Assembly: GCF_018736045.1 (NCBI RefSeq)
Contig: NZ_CP076132.1
Span: 3,705,501 to 3,769,500 of the forward strand
Length of the DNA: 64,000 nucleotides
DNA from: Flammeovirga yaeyamensis
GTDB lineage: Bacteria; Bacteroidota; Bacteroidia; Cytophagales; Flammeovirgaceae
Reading direction: 5' to 3'
The notes under the pieces were generated by a model. The model did no database searches. It saw nothing but the letters and a program-made list of their open reading frames with translations, and was not told the origin of the DNA. Positions 44,611-52,970 of the stretch are shown piece after piece (the stretch's first letter is position 1; each line of letters opens with the position of its first letter). The translations under genes were made by a program, and so were the position numbers.

Positions 44611-45393
44611 TCAATAAATAAAAGGAAACACCACTTTCCTATCCTTCGGAAAATCATCAAACTTTTTGATATACCACTCGTAATGATCTCTTGCTCTTGG
44701 TAACAAATTAGCGAGGGTCCATATCAAGAAACTAAGTGATGCATAGTTAGGTACAATGAGAAAAAAGCCGGTCCATTCTATAATTTCTCCAAATAGGTTG
44801 GGAGAAGCTACTTTATCAAATAAAAATCCTTTAGGAATAACGTAATGACTCTCTCCTGGCTTTCTTAATGACAGAAGTATATTATCAGATTTTATATTGA
44901 TGTACATTCCCAAGATAAAGAGGACTACCCCTACCCAAATCCACCAATCGGTCATCACATTTGTTTCATGGAATGATAAAAATATCCCGTTCAAAGATCC
45001 ATTGATAATGTTAAAGAAAACAGCGGACGACATGATAATGACGGGCATTTTCTTTTTATTATTTTGCATTCTAAATGGAAAAACACATGCTCTATTATAA
45101 TAGTGAATGCTCCAAAGAAACATTGCGATATAAGACCAAGAATTAAATATAGGTGTATGATTGCTTCCCCATAAAAAACCAATCCATAAAAATACAGGAG
45201 ATATTATTTCCATAATAAACCACCCCCAACTATTGGAAATCAAAGGGCCCCAATCTGATCTAGTGTGTCGACCAAAAGGAGCGGTTACTCTACCAAAAAA
45301 TAAGCATAGAAATGTAATGATTCCTAAAATAATCCATCCATAAGAAATAAAGAAAAAGGTATCGAATGAGGAGAGGGTGTTTAAAAAAATCAT
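44611..45393 (-). CDS. 3-oxo-5-alpha-steroid 4-dehydrogenase-like membrane reductase
   Basis: 260 residues from the ATG at 45393 (MIFLNTLSSFDTFFFISYGW). Six or so membrane segments and the SRD5A family C-terminus: LPRARDHYEWYIKKFDDFPK, then DRKVVFPFIY. The N-E-W-x-E-W motif neighbourhood shows as LFGEIIEWTGFFL. NADPH-dependent reduction of an alkene conjugated to a ketone, or of a related isoprenoid, is the family activity. The native bacterial substrate is unknown. It lies 4 kb from the sulfatase/SDR genes but on the opposite strand and separated by rplS, so a steroid link is speculative. Confidence 0.88.
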   Translation of the reverse strand: MIFLNTLSSFDTFFFISYGWIILGIITFLCLFFGRVTAPFGRHTRSDWGPLISNSWGWFIMEIISPVFLWIGFLWGSNHTPIFNSWSYIAMFLWSIHYYNRACVFPFRMQNNKKKMPVIIMSSAVFFNIINGSLNGIFLSFHETNVMTDWWIWVGVVLFILGMYINIKSDNILLSLRKPGESHYVIPKGFLFDKVASPNLFGEIIEWTGFFLIVPNYASLSFLIWTLANLLPRARDHYEWYIKKFDDFPKDRKVVFPFIY

Positions 45394-45542
45394 GAATATA
45401 ACTTTGCTTTTAATGTTTGTTATCATGTAAATGTAATAAATATTGAATATACTTATATTGCATTCAGAAGATCACAAAAACTAAATGCATTCGTGAGAAC
45501 TATGTTCTTACTTAGCTATAATTCGAATTAAAAATAGTAGTC

Positions 45543-46088
45543 TTGATACAAGAAATCATTACGAAAGATCAGTTCGAGGAGATGTTTAGAGCACAATATC
45601 CTAAGCTTTGTGCCTATGCAAATACGTTCCTTAAAGACATGCAAGCATCAGAAGATGTGGTTCATGATGTATTAATTAAGCTTTGGGAACAAAGAGAACA
45701 AATTGATATTGACCTCTCTTTAGATGCTTATCTTTTTCGAGCTGTAAGAAATAAATGTCTGAATGTTATTAGACACTCTGAAGTGAAAGAGAATTATAAA
45801 GTTCAAATGGAACATAATTCCTCTTCACAACATGTAGAAGAAGACCTTGAAGCTTCAGAATTGGATACTAAAATCCAATCAGCAATACAAAGCATGCCTG
45901 ATAAAAGGAAGAATATCTTTTTATTAAGCAGGTTTGAAGGGCTCAAGTATTCTGAAATTGCCGATCAATTAAATATTAGTGTGAAGACGGTTGAAAACCA
46001 AATGTCGTCCGCTTTAAAGTATTTAAAATCAGAACTTTCCTCATTTATATCTATAATTATCGCATTTTTCATCATTTTTTTTGATTAA
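45543..46088 (+). CDS. ECF RNA polymerase sigma factor
   Basis: 181 residues with region 2 (FEEMFRAQYPKLCAYANTFL, AEDVVHDVLIKLWEQR-like, about 10-78) and region 4 (MPDKRKNIFLLSRFEG, then LKYSEIADQLNISVKTVENQ, about 118-165). The nearest start is TTG at 45543; the next in-frame ATG would remove part of region 2, so TTG is chosen. The last 17 residues are hydrophobic (SFISIIIAFFIIFFD), unusual for a cytosolic sigma factor though similar tails occur in other Bacteroidota. A FecR gene follows 42 bp on, so activity should be set by an outer-surface signal. Confidence 0.94.
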   Translation: MIQEIITKDQFEEMFRAQYPKLCAYANTFLKDMQASEDVVHDVLIKLWEQREQIDIDLSLDAYLFRAVRNKCLNVIRHSEVKENYKVQMEHNSSSQHVEEDLEASELDTKIQSAIQSMPDKRKNIFLLSRFEGLKYSEIADQLNISVKTVENQMSSALKYLKSELSSFISIIIAFFIIFFD

Positions 46089-46130
46089 AGAATAGGGGGA
46101 AAAGAATAATGAGGTGTCATAAAAGTAACT

Positions 46131-47105
46131 ATGGAAGAGAACCAAAAAATAGAAGATATATTAATCGCTAAACACTTGGCAGGTGATATTTCCTTTGAGG
46201 AGGAATTACAGCTGGATGCTTGGGTGAAGAAAAGCGAAGAAAACCAACTTCATTTCGAAGGAATGAAAGCGGTTTGGGAAGCAACACAGCCCGGAAAAGT
46301 TTCGGCAGCTGTTGATGTGGACAAAGCTTGGAATAAGTTTTCTGAGGAAATTGAGACTAAAAAGGGGAAAACAATTCAGTTTACTCCTTGGCAAATGGTA
46401 TCGGCGGCTGTTGCTGCAATGCTTGTTATATTTTTCGGAGTACGCTTTTTCCAACAATCCAATACAACGGTTGTGGATGATGTACAACGTTTCGCCACAA
46501 CTACCTCTACCCTATTGGATACTTTAAATGATGGATCTGTCATCACTTTAAATCAGGAAAGTGCATTGGCCGTACAATCTTTTGATGGTAACTCCAGAGA
46601 AATGACTTTGGATGGAGAAGCTTATTTTGAAGTGGCTCACAACGAAGATCAACCATTTATTGTTCATACTAAGTATGGAGACGTTACTGTTTTGGGAACT
46701 AAATTCAACGTAAATACTTTAGACAACAAAGTAACAGTTACAGTAACCGATGGACTAGTAAAACTAACCGCTCCAAACAAAAAGTATGTTTTACTTCCAA
46801 AAGGGAAACAAGGTATTTACGCTTCAGGACAAGCCGTTCCTCTCAAAAATGAAGTGAATGTAGTCAATGAAATGTTCTGGAAACATCAAAAATTAGAATT
46901 TAAAAACGCAGAATTTCAAGAGGTCGTAAAATCAATTGAAAAAGCTTATGATGTGAAAATTGAGGTGAATAACGAAAACCTTTACCATAAAGAAGTTACA
47001 AGTTCATTTGACCATGAATCCATAGAGGGTGTTTTACAAGTAATGGAAGCAACCTTAAACTTGAGAGTACAGAAAACAGCAGACAAACAATATTTAATTG
47101 ATTAA
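46131..47105 (+). CDS. FecR-type anti-sigma factor
   Basis: 324 residues. The cytoplasmic sigma-binding part (1-85) has acidic helices and WVKKSEENQLHFEGMKAVWE. One membrane segment at about 88-107 (WQMVSAAVAAMLVIFFGVRF). The periplasmic FecR domain (about 115-215) has the conserved GEAYFEVAHNEDQPFIVHT, then VLGTKFNVNTLD. The C-terminal DUF4974-like domain (about 235-323) begins FKNAEFQEVVKSIEKAYDV. It normally transmits a signal from the STN domain of a surface protein to the sigma factor. The TAATG junction overlaps the next gene by one base. Confidence 0.95.
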   Translation: MEENQKIEDILIAKHLAGDISFEEELQLDAWVKKSEENQLHFEGMKAVWEATQPGKVSAAVDVDKAWNKFSEEIETKKGKTIQFTPWQMVSAAVAAMLVIFFGVRFFQQSNTTVVDDVQRFATTTSTLLDTLNDGSVITLNQESALAVQSFDGNSREMTLDGEAYFEVAHNEDQPFIVHTKYGDVTVLGTKFNVNTLDNKVTVTVTDGLVKLTAPNKKYVLLPKGKQGIYASGQAVPLKNEVNVVNEMFWKHQKLEFKNAEFQEVVKSIEKAYDVKIEVNNENLYHKEVTSSFDHESIEGVLQVMEATLNLRVQKTADKQYLID

Positions 47106-49018
47106 TGAAAAACAAGATATTTAGACTATTAACTTTCTTTATTTTCATTTCTACTTCAATAATTGCTGCAGATACTGAAAGTTTATTAAATAGAGTCATA
47201 AGCATAAACATAAGAAATGAACCAATAGAGGATGCACTTGAAATTATCAGTGATAAAGGAGGTTTTTTGTTTTCTTACAACTCTTCTATCATCGATAAAA
47301 ATCAATTGATCTCTAAAAGGATTCAGAACAAAACTATTGAGAATATTCTTTATGATATACTTGGAGATTCCTATGAGTTTAGACAAGTAGGAAATTCTCA
47401 TATCATCATAAGGGAAGCATTTACACTAACAATTCGCCCTATGGAGGATCGAAAGCGATTAACTCCTGCGGAACAAGAAAGACTTAAAGAAGACATTCCT
47501 CTTATAGGTAAAGTACTTGATGAAAAAACAGGTAAAGGAATCGAAAATGTAGTCGTATACGATAGTAGAAGAAAACTACTTACCTTAACTGATTCCACTG
47601 GTTATTATCGCTTAGATATTCCTGTCGAACAACTAAATGAAGGGGTCTTTTTTAGAGGTCGTGGGTATTACGATACCATGGTACAATTTGACCCTGACAA
47701 AGAAGCCAAGTTTATAAAATACAATGTTAACCTTACTCCTTATCTAGACCAACCTGGCCCTATTGATAAGGATTTTACGCTTACTGCAACAAACCCTCAT
47801 ACTTTAGGTTTAGTTCAGAAATTAGTTCCGACTAAAGTCGATGTTATTTCCAATAATATCGAGCAAGTGGAAACTAGGGTATTTCAATTTACCTTCGTTC
47901 CATTTTTAAGCAATACCAATTTCTTAGGTGGTTCTTACGAAAACCGTTTATCAATAAATACATTTGTAGGCTATTCTGCAGGTGTAAAAGGACTTGAAAT
48001 CGGCGGTTTTGTGAACATCAATCGATTCAATATGAGAGGTATGCAAGTCGGTGGCTTGGTCAATATTGTAGGGGGTAATGTCAACGGTTTTCAAGTAGGC
48101 GGTATCTCTAACTATAACCTAGGTAAAGTAAACGGTGTAAACTTTGGTGGTATTCTGAATGTTGCAAAAGACACTGTATTAGGTATACACGTAGGTGGTA
48201 TTGCCGATTTAACCTTAAAGAAAACAACCGGAATCCAAATTGGAGGTATTGTATCCACCTCTGTCGAGGAAACTAATGGTATTCAAATTGGCGGTATATA
48301 TTCTTATGCTGAAAAATTCAATGGTATTCAAATAGGTGGTATTACCAACACAACAATAAAAAATTCGAACGGCATGCAGATGTCGGGTATCTACAACTAT
48401 GGACAAAAACTAAGAGGAATGCAGGTTGCTGGTATTTCAAATACAGTAACTGATACCATTAGTGGTGTTCAATTAGCCGGAATTTACAATTACGCCAAGA
48501 ATATGAATGGTGTACAAATTGGTTTGGTCAACTCTGCAAAACGAGGAAAGAACGCTTTCCCTATTGGACTTTTTGCGTGGTATGACGATGGGTATCACTC
48601 TGCCGGTATAGAAGTAGACGAAACCACTTGGGCCAATTTCTATTTCCGTTCAGGATCAAGAAAGCTGTATAATTACTTTCAAGTGAAATACAACTTTGGA
48701 AACGAATACCACCCTGAAGGTATAGGTGTAGGTTATGGCTTTGGTACATTCCTTATGAAAAGATTAAACTTCGAAGCGGGTGCCGTATTTAGCATGACTA
48801 CAGATTATGATGATTGGACTTCCTTCTATGTAAATACTAAAATTAGATACGTTCAACCTATCGGAAAACACTTCAATATTTTAGTTGGCCCTACAGTAAA
48901 TTGGAGTCCAGAAATAGATGGAAGAAGAATGACTGTGCCTCCTCACCTTTGGAAAAATGAATTCGAAAGCGGGCCGTTGTGGATATCGGCGAACTTTGGA
49001 TTGCAGTTTACGTGGTAG
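47105..49018 (+). CDS. STN-domain protein with 16-residue GG repeats and barrel-like C-terminus
   Basis: 637 residues. Signal peptide 1-21. STN domain about 30-103 (INIRNEPIEDALEIISDK, SKRIQNKTIENILYDIL), the module that touches FecR in SusC/FecA receptors. A carboxypeptidase-regulatory-like domain at about 132-212 (GKVLDEKTGKGIENVVVYD, TLTDSTGYYRL). Then about twelve repeats from 296 to 476 of the form G-[IMV]-Q-[IV]-G-G-[IL]-x-N-x6-[NR]. A C-terminal 160 residues rich in aromatic strands ends in GLQFTW. No TonB box, plug or SusC barrel is evident. The repeats recall Leptospira LA_2272-type surface repeats, from memory only. Probably an outer-membrane sensor for the ECF/FecR pair. Confidence 0.88.
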   Translation: MKNKIFRLLTFFIFISTSIIAADTESLLNRVISINIRNEPIEDALEIISDKGGFLFSYNSSIIDKNQLISKRIQNKTIENILYDILGDSYEFRQVGNSHIIIREAFTLTIRPMEDRKRLTPAEQERLKEDIPLIGKVLDEKTGKGIENVVVYDSRRKLLTLTDSTGYYRLDIPVEQLNEGVFFRGRGYYDTMVQFDPDKEAKFIKYNVNLTPYLDQPGPIDKDFTLTATNPHTLGLVQKLVPTKVDVISNNIEQVETRVFQFTFVPFLSNTNFLGGSYENRLSINTFVGYSAGVKGLEIGGFVNINRFNMRGMQVGGLVNIVGGNVNGFQVGGISNYNLGKVNGVNFGGILNVAKDTVLGIHVGGIADLTLKKTTGIQIGGIVSTSVEETNGIQIGGIYSYAEKFNGIQIGGITNTTIKNSNGMQMSGIYNYGQKLRGMQVAGISNTVTDTISGVQLAGIYNYAKNMNGVQIGLVNSAKRGKNAFPIGLFAWYDDGYHSAGIEVDETTWANFYFRSGSRKLYNYFQVKYNFGNEYHPEGIGVGYGFGTFLMKRLNFEAGAVFSMTTDYDDWTSFYVNTKIRYVQPIGKHFNILVGPTVNWSPEIDGRRMTVPPHLWKNEFESGPLWISANFGLQFTW

Positions 49019-49096
49019 GCAAAGTCTGGTGAGGAATATGGTATTCTGATAAAATATTAATACCCTAGGGTTTCTACTCTGGGGTTGTTTTTTTTA

Positions 49097-49391
49097 AAGT
49101 AAGAGGGAATAAGTAATAACTAATAAAGAAAGCTGGCGCAAATGTTAAGCGAAGCGACATTTGTGCCTAATAACGTTAGAGGTCTCCTGATCTCGGTTTT
49201 AATTAAGAGTTAGGAATTAGCAGTTAGGAGCTAGGAATTAGGAGTTGCTGAATTTACGCTCCCTCTACATTACGTGAGCACAAGTTTGGAAACATACTCT
49301 AGTCATCAAAAAAATCTTATTTAAACCCATACTATCCTTCACGAACCACTAACATTTCACGTTTTTCATTTTTAACTTTTCATTTTTAATT
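49097..49391. repeat. Composite dispersed repeat, inverted-repeat arm A
   Basis: In inverted orientation this 295-bp stretch matches 60073-60376. It contains a palindrome GGCGCAAATGT / ACATTTGTGCC (49135-49167), a TTAGGA-like heptamer array (about 49206-49243), and an 89-bp core (49244-49332) with three mismatches to arm B. It ends with AACATTTCAC and a TCATTTTTAACTTTTC stretch that recurs at 49425. It shows no coding potential. Confidence 0.9.
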
Positions 49392-49462
49392 TTAAAAATC
49401 GCTATTCACTTTTACCCCTATCTCAACATTTCACATCTCTCATTTTTAACTTTTCATTTTTT
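49351..49462. repeat. Direct duplication within the arm-A region
   Basis: AACATTTCAC followed after five variable bases by TCATTTTTAACTTTTC occurs at 49351-49388 and again at 49425-49462, a 74-bp period. Confidence 0.75.
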
Positions 49463-49557
49463 CTTAAAAAAATCTGACTTTAAAATAGGGGTAAACCTCT
49501 TCCAAAGGGTCATGTTATTGAAAGCACGATAAAAATCCACTTTTAATAAGTTATTTG

Positions 49558-49698
49558 ATGAAAAATAAAAGAAAAAATACCACTTATAGATATCAATCAT
49601 TATTTGAAATTGCTCAAAAGAATTTCACTAAAGTAGAGAAAGAAGAGTTTCAAAAAACGTATCAATCTATTCTAAAACAAATCGAAATCTGTTCATAA
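49558..49698 (+). CDS. Short ORF of 46 residues upstream of the head-GIN gene
   Basis: Read directly: ATG at 49558, TAA at 49696. Begins MKNKRKNTTYRYQSLFEIAQ and ends QSILKQIEIC-S; a basic N-terminus is followed by amphipathic helix character. It stops 25 bp before the next gene, on the same strand. No family is recognised, and with 46 residues chance cannot be excluded. It could be a leader or small DNA/RNA-binding protein. Confidence 0.4.
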   Translation: MKNKRKNTTYRYQSLFEIAQKNFTKVEKEEFQKTYQSILKQIEICS

Positions 49699-49723
49699 CA
49701 TCTAATTATAAATTGACAAACTA

Positions 49724-50494
49724 ATGAAAAAGCTATATACATACCTATCCATTTTCACGATATTCTTCCTTTCAAGTTGTGGAGTAGTCACTAAAAAAGC
49801 TGAGGGACCTATTATTGAAAAACAATTATTCTTAGATGCATTCGAAAGCATTAATGTAAAAGGGTCTATGAATGTTTTTGTGACCTACGGTGAAGAAGTG
49901 GAAGTTAGAGTCACAGGAGAAGAAGAAGCAGTAAATTCTTTAAATACTTCTGTATCAGGTAAAAATTGGGATATTCAATTTGGAAGACTTTTTAGTGATC
50001 ACTCAGTAAAAGTATATATCACCTCTCCATTTTTAAAGAAAGCTTCAATTAGCAGTTCAGGAGATCTTGATATTGATAGAGTGGTCCAACCTTATTTTAC
50101 AGTTAATTCATCTTCTAGTGGACAAATAAGAATTCAAGATGTTTCAGATGTTTCCGAAGAGTTGAGTGTTAAGACTACTTCGTCTGGAAATATTGAAATC
50201 GAAAATGTTACTGCAGAAAAAGTAAATGCAGAGATTAGTAGCAGTGGCAGTATCACATTATATGGTAAGTCACAGCAACTAACGGGTGCACTTTCATCTT
50301 CAGGAAGACTAAAAGCTGAAAACCTTGAGGTGGATCATGGTAAATTTACGATCTCATCTTCAGGAAGTGTATATACACATACCAATAAAACTTTAATTGG
50401 TCGATTATCATCAAGTGGTAGTTTGTATTACAGAGGTAACCCAAGTTTTGATGTAAACACATCCTCATCGGGAAGTTTGAAAAAAATGGATTAG
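49724..50494 (+). CDS. Head-GIN (DUF2807) lipoprotein
   Basis: 256 residues. Lipoprotein signal MKKLYTYLSIFTIFFLSSC (Cys19). The rest is the DUF2807 'putative auto-transporter adhesin, head GIN' fold, a right-handed beta-solenoid. FESINVKGSMNVFVTYGEE opens the domain and eight repeats of the turn [IL/T]-S-S-S-G-x-[ILV] follow (ISSSGDL, SSSSGQI, TTSSGNI, ISSSGSI, LSSSGRL, ISSSGSV, LSSSGSL, TSSSGSL). Solenoid surface proteins of this type are common in the phylum; their role is not known. It is the first full gene inside the inverted-repeat segment. Confidence 0.9.
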   Translation: MKKLYTYLSIFTIFFLSSCGVVTKKAEGPIIEKQLFLDAFESINVKGSMNVFVTYGEEVEVRVTGEEEAVNSLNTSVSGKNWDIQFGRLFSDHSVKVYITSPFLKKASISSSGDLDIDRVVQPYFTVNSSSSGQIRIQDVSDVSEELSVKTTSSGNIEIENVTAEKVNAEISSSGSITLYGKSQQLTGALSSSGRLKAENLEVDHGKFTISSSGSVYTHTNKTLIGRLSSSGSLYYRGNPSFDVNTSSSGSLKKMD

Positions 50495-50510
50495 AAAATA
50501 ATTCTTTAAA

Positions 50511-50557
50511 ATTGAAGTTATCAACATAGTTTATTCACATATGTTGATAACTTCAAT
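50511..50557. terminator. Long hairpin after head-GIN gene
   Basis: Perfect 18-bp stem ATTGAAGTTATCAACATA / TATGTTGATAACTTCAAT with an 11-nt loop, between convergent genes. No T tract follows; it may terminate or block read-through. Confidence 0.7.
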
Positions 50558-50582
50558 TCATATTACAACAAATGTGAATAAC

Positions 50583-51599
50583 TTATTTGATTTTATACTG
50601 TTCCACCATCGACTTAGGAGAAACACCATAAAAGTTTTTAAACGCATCCGAGAATTTTGATAAGCCTTTATAGCCTAAATTTTGTGACACTTCGGTGACA
50701 GTCAGCCCTTTCTCTACCAAAAGCTCTCTCGCATTCTGCATTCTCATTTTATTATAAAACTGATATACAGGAACCCCAAATTCGGTTTTAAAATCACGAA
50801 TCAATTTAGAGCGGCTTAAACCAAACTCCTTGCAGATATCTTCTAATGTAGGAGGATTTGATAAATCACTACAAATATATTCCTTCACCTCAAACATTCT
50901 TTTAGTATCTTGACTAGACAAGTTATTTACGTCTTCGAAGTTACGGTTGGACATATGTTTTAACACTTCTCCCACCAAATCGATTGCATTTCCGTAGATT
51001 TTAAAATTACGGAATTGGTATTCTTCAGTTTGACTAAAAATGTCATGAAGGGCTTGAGAAATGGTATAATTCACCGGTTCAAACAATAGCCAAGGTTTAT
51101 CGGATAATAAAAACTCTTTAAAACCTTTAGGTACCTCTTCTAATAACTCTAATATGAATGATTTTTTAACGACTAAACTTACCCACTCTGATTTAATATT
51201 TTTTTCTCCAATGTTAGTCAATGAGTTCATAAAGTTTGTGATCACCACCCCTTGATGACTGTCTTTCCCAAATAAAGAAATTGTCTCTTCGTTTTTAAAC
51301 ATATGATGTACCGCCCCGCTTTTGTGGATCACAAAGAATATATAATTTTTCTGTACATCACTGGGTATATGTTCAACACTTACTTTTTCGTTTAAATTAC
51401 ACCTTTGAACGACCAATCTTAATTGATCGAAATGTGTAAATCGATGAAAAAGCACATCGCCTACGCGATTATGTATTTTAAGTACTTTTTCGTTATGCAG
51501 CAGTTCTCCTCCTGCCTGATTCATTAATTGTTCAAAGAAAGTGTAGTTATCTTTATGGTCTATCGTATAATGATATTTAATATCTTGATCTGTAGACAT
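50583..51599 (-). CDS. AraC-family regulator (paralogue group member 2)
   Basis: 338 residues. The C-terminal AraC domain has LEDICKEFGLSRSKLIRDFKTEFG and second helix-turn-helix GLTVTEVSQNLGYKGLSKFSDAFKNFYG with PKSM. The N-terminal domain starts YTFFEQLMNQAGGELLHNE; the [A/L]-G-G-E block and the spacing to the DNA-binding domain are shared with the proteins at 38278 and 55881. Divergent from the J-domain gene (65 bp apart), whose promoter it may control. Effector unknown. Confidence 0.93.
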   Translation of the reverse strand: MSTDQDIKYHYTIDHKDNYTFFEQLMNQAGGELLHNEKVLKIHNRVGDVLFHRFTHFDQLRLVVQRCNLNEKVSVEHIPSDVQKNYIFFVIHKSGAVHHMFKNEETISLFGKDSHQGVVITNFMNSLTNIGEKNIKSEWVSLVVKKSFILELLEEVPKGFKEFLLSDKPWLLFEPVNYTISQALHDIFSQTEEYQFRNFKIYGNAIDLVGEVLKHMSNRNFEDVNNLSSQDTKRMFEVKEYICSDLSNPPTLEDICKEFGLSRSKLIRDFKTEFGVPVYQFYNKMRMQNARELLVEKGLTVTEVSQNLGYKGLSKFSDAFKNFYGVSPKSMVEQYKIK

Positions 51600-51618
51600 A
51601 GAGTATTATCAGGGTATG

Positions 51619-51626
51619 TATATTTG
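51619..51626 (+). promoter_or_regulatory. Possible -7 box for the J-domain protein gene
   Basis: TATATTTG matches TAnnTTTG, 38 bp before the ATG at 51665 in the short divergent region. No -33 element at the proper spacing is clear. Confidence 0.4.
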
Positions 51627-51664
51627 TATTTTAGGTATGTGTCGTAAAATTAAGAATTTCTACA

Positions 51665-52768
51665 ATGAAAGAAGATAAATTAATAGTATTTGATAAAATC
51701 ATCCATCGAAAACCTAAGAAAAATCCTAAGACTCCTACCGACAAATTAACAAAGCTATGGCAAGAGGTTGAAAAGAAAAACAGAAGAAATAAACGACTTT
51801 ATAATGATTTTAAATCACTTTTAAAGGAATATAATCAGTTTGTTAGTACCTCTCATAAGACCTATATAGAACAAATTAAATCTACTTTAGAGCATTTATT
51901 TTTTATCAAAAAGACGACCACTCTAAGTAATAAGCAATTCGAGATCTATCAATTAATTACTCAAAATTTAATGATGTCTGCTTTATCTTCTCCTTATGTT
52001 TATGAAACTAATGTTCACCGCTTAATCCCGGAATATTATCAATCTATAGAAAGTAATCAACACAGTAGAAGTAAATCTCAATTGATGAAAGAGTTGAAGC
52101 AAAGTATACTATATGAATTAAAATTCAGATCAAGATCAATCGACAATATAGAAGATTATATTACTGCTCAGGATTGGGAGTATTTGATAGAAAACCCAGA
52201 TAAAGTGGATGCATTCTACGAAAAAAAAATCGCCCCGATTCTAATAGAAAAAGAAAAAAACAAGGCCATAAAAAGGCATAAAGAAGAAGAAAAATCAGTA
52301 ACAAAGCGTACAACTATATATATCGATTCTTTAAATAAAATCTATAAAGCCTTGGCAAAAAAATTGCATCCTGATTTGGTACAAGACGATAATGTAAAAC
52401 AGGATAGGCATCTTAAGATGTCAGAAATTATTAAAGCAAAAAATAACAACGACCTGTTTACACTCATCGTTTTTTATCAGAAATACGTTGCAGATGCAAT
52501 AAATATTGGTCAACATGAAATAGAGCATATTTTGGAATCCTTGCAATCTAAATCTGATACTTTAGATCGTGAAAAAGAAGAGTTTCTTCATAGTAAGTTA
52601 GAGCAATATGTCTTTTCAAACTATACCGGATTACATGGGAATGGAATTCGAAAACATTCTTTGGCTATGAAAGAGAAGTTTCAGAAATCTACTTATCAAC
52701 TACGACAACTAAAAGATAAAACTTCTTCCGATCACGAATTGAAGCAATATCTACAGACTTTAATGTAA
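51665..52768 (+). CDS. Protein with a degenerate C-terminal J-like domain
   Basis: 367 residues, basic and helix-rich, no signal. A J-type HPD occurs late: IYKALAKKLHPDLVQDDNVK (His235, Pro236, Asp237), then an EIIKAKNNNDLFTLIVFYQK helix. In DnaJ the J domain is N-terminal; here about 215 residues precede it. Such proteins should stimulate DnaK or another Hsp70, but neither a Gly/Phe region nor zinc fingers is present. Divergent from an AraC paralogue. The N-terminal 200 residues match no family I know. Confidence 0.75.
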   Translation: MKEDKLIVFDKIIHRKPKKNPKTPTDKLTKLWQEVEKKNRRNKRLYNDFKSLLKEYNQFVSTSHKTYIEQIKSTLEHLFFIKKTTTLSNKQFEIYQLITQNLMMSALSSPYVYETNVHRLIPEYYQSIESNQHSRSKSQLMKELKQSILYELKFRSRSIDNIEDYITAQDWEYLIENPDKVDAFYEKKIAPILIEKEKNKAIKRHKEEEKSVTKRTTIYIDSLNKIYKALAKKLHPDLVQDDNVKQDRHLKMSEIIKAKNNNDLFTLIVFYQKYVADAINIGQHEIEHILESLQSKSDTLDREKEEFLHSKLEQYVFSNYTGLHGNGIRKHSLAMKEKFQKSTYQLRQLKDKTSSDHELKQYLQTLM

Positions 52769-52970
52769 TTTTTTTAATAATAAAATCAGCTTGTCAGTTC
52801 CCCTTAAAATTGAACATTTAGCAGAAACAGATGAGTTTCTGCCAATAATAAGTAACATTTAATATGTTTATTGGAATTTTAAACTAACAAAAACAGTTTT
52901 CTAAGTACTGTAACTATTATTCTATTCAATTTTAGCTGACAACCTAATTTAGATTAGTGTTGTTTAACGT

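Larger units (their letters stand above)
49019..49557. other. Gap after the STN-repeat gene
   Basis: 539 bp without a gene. 49019-49096 has a short AT-rich spacer with CCCTAGGGTTTCTACTCTGGGG (imperfect hairpin, possibly a terminator for the ECF unit); 49097-49462 is repeat; 49463-49557 has nothing I recognise. Confidence 0.6.
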
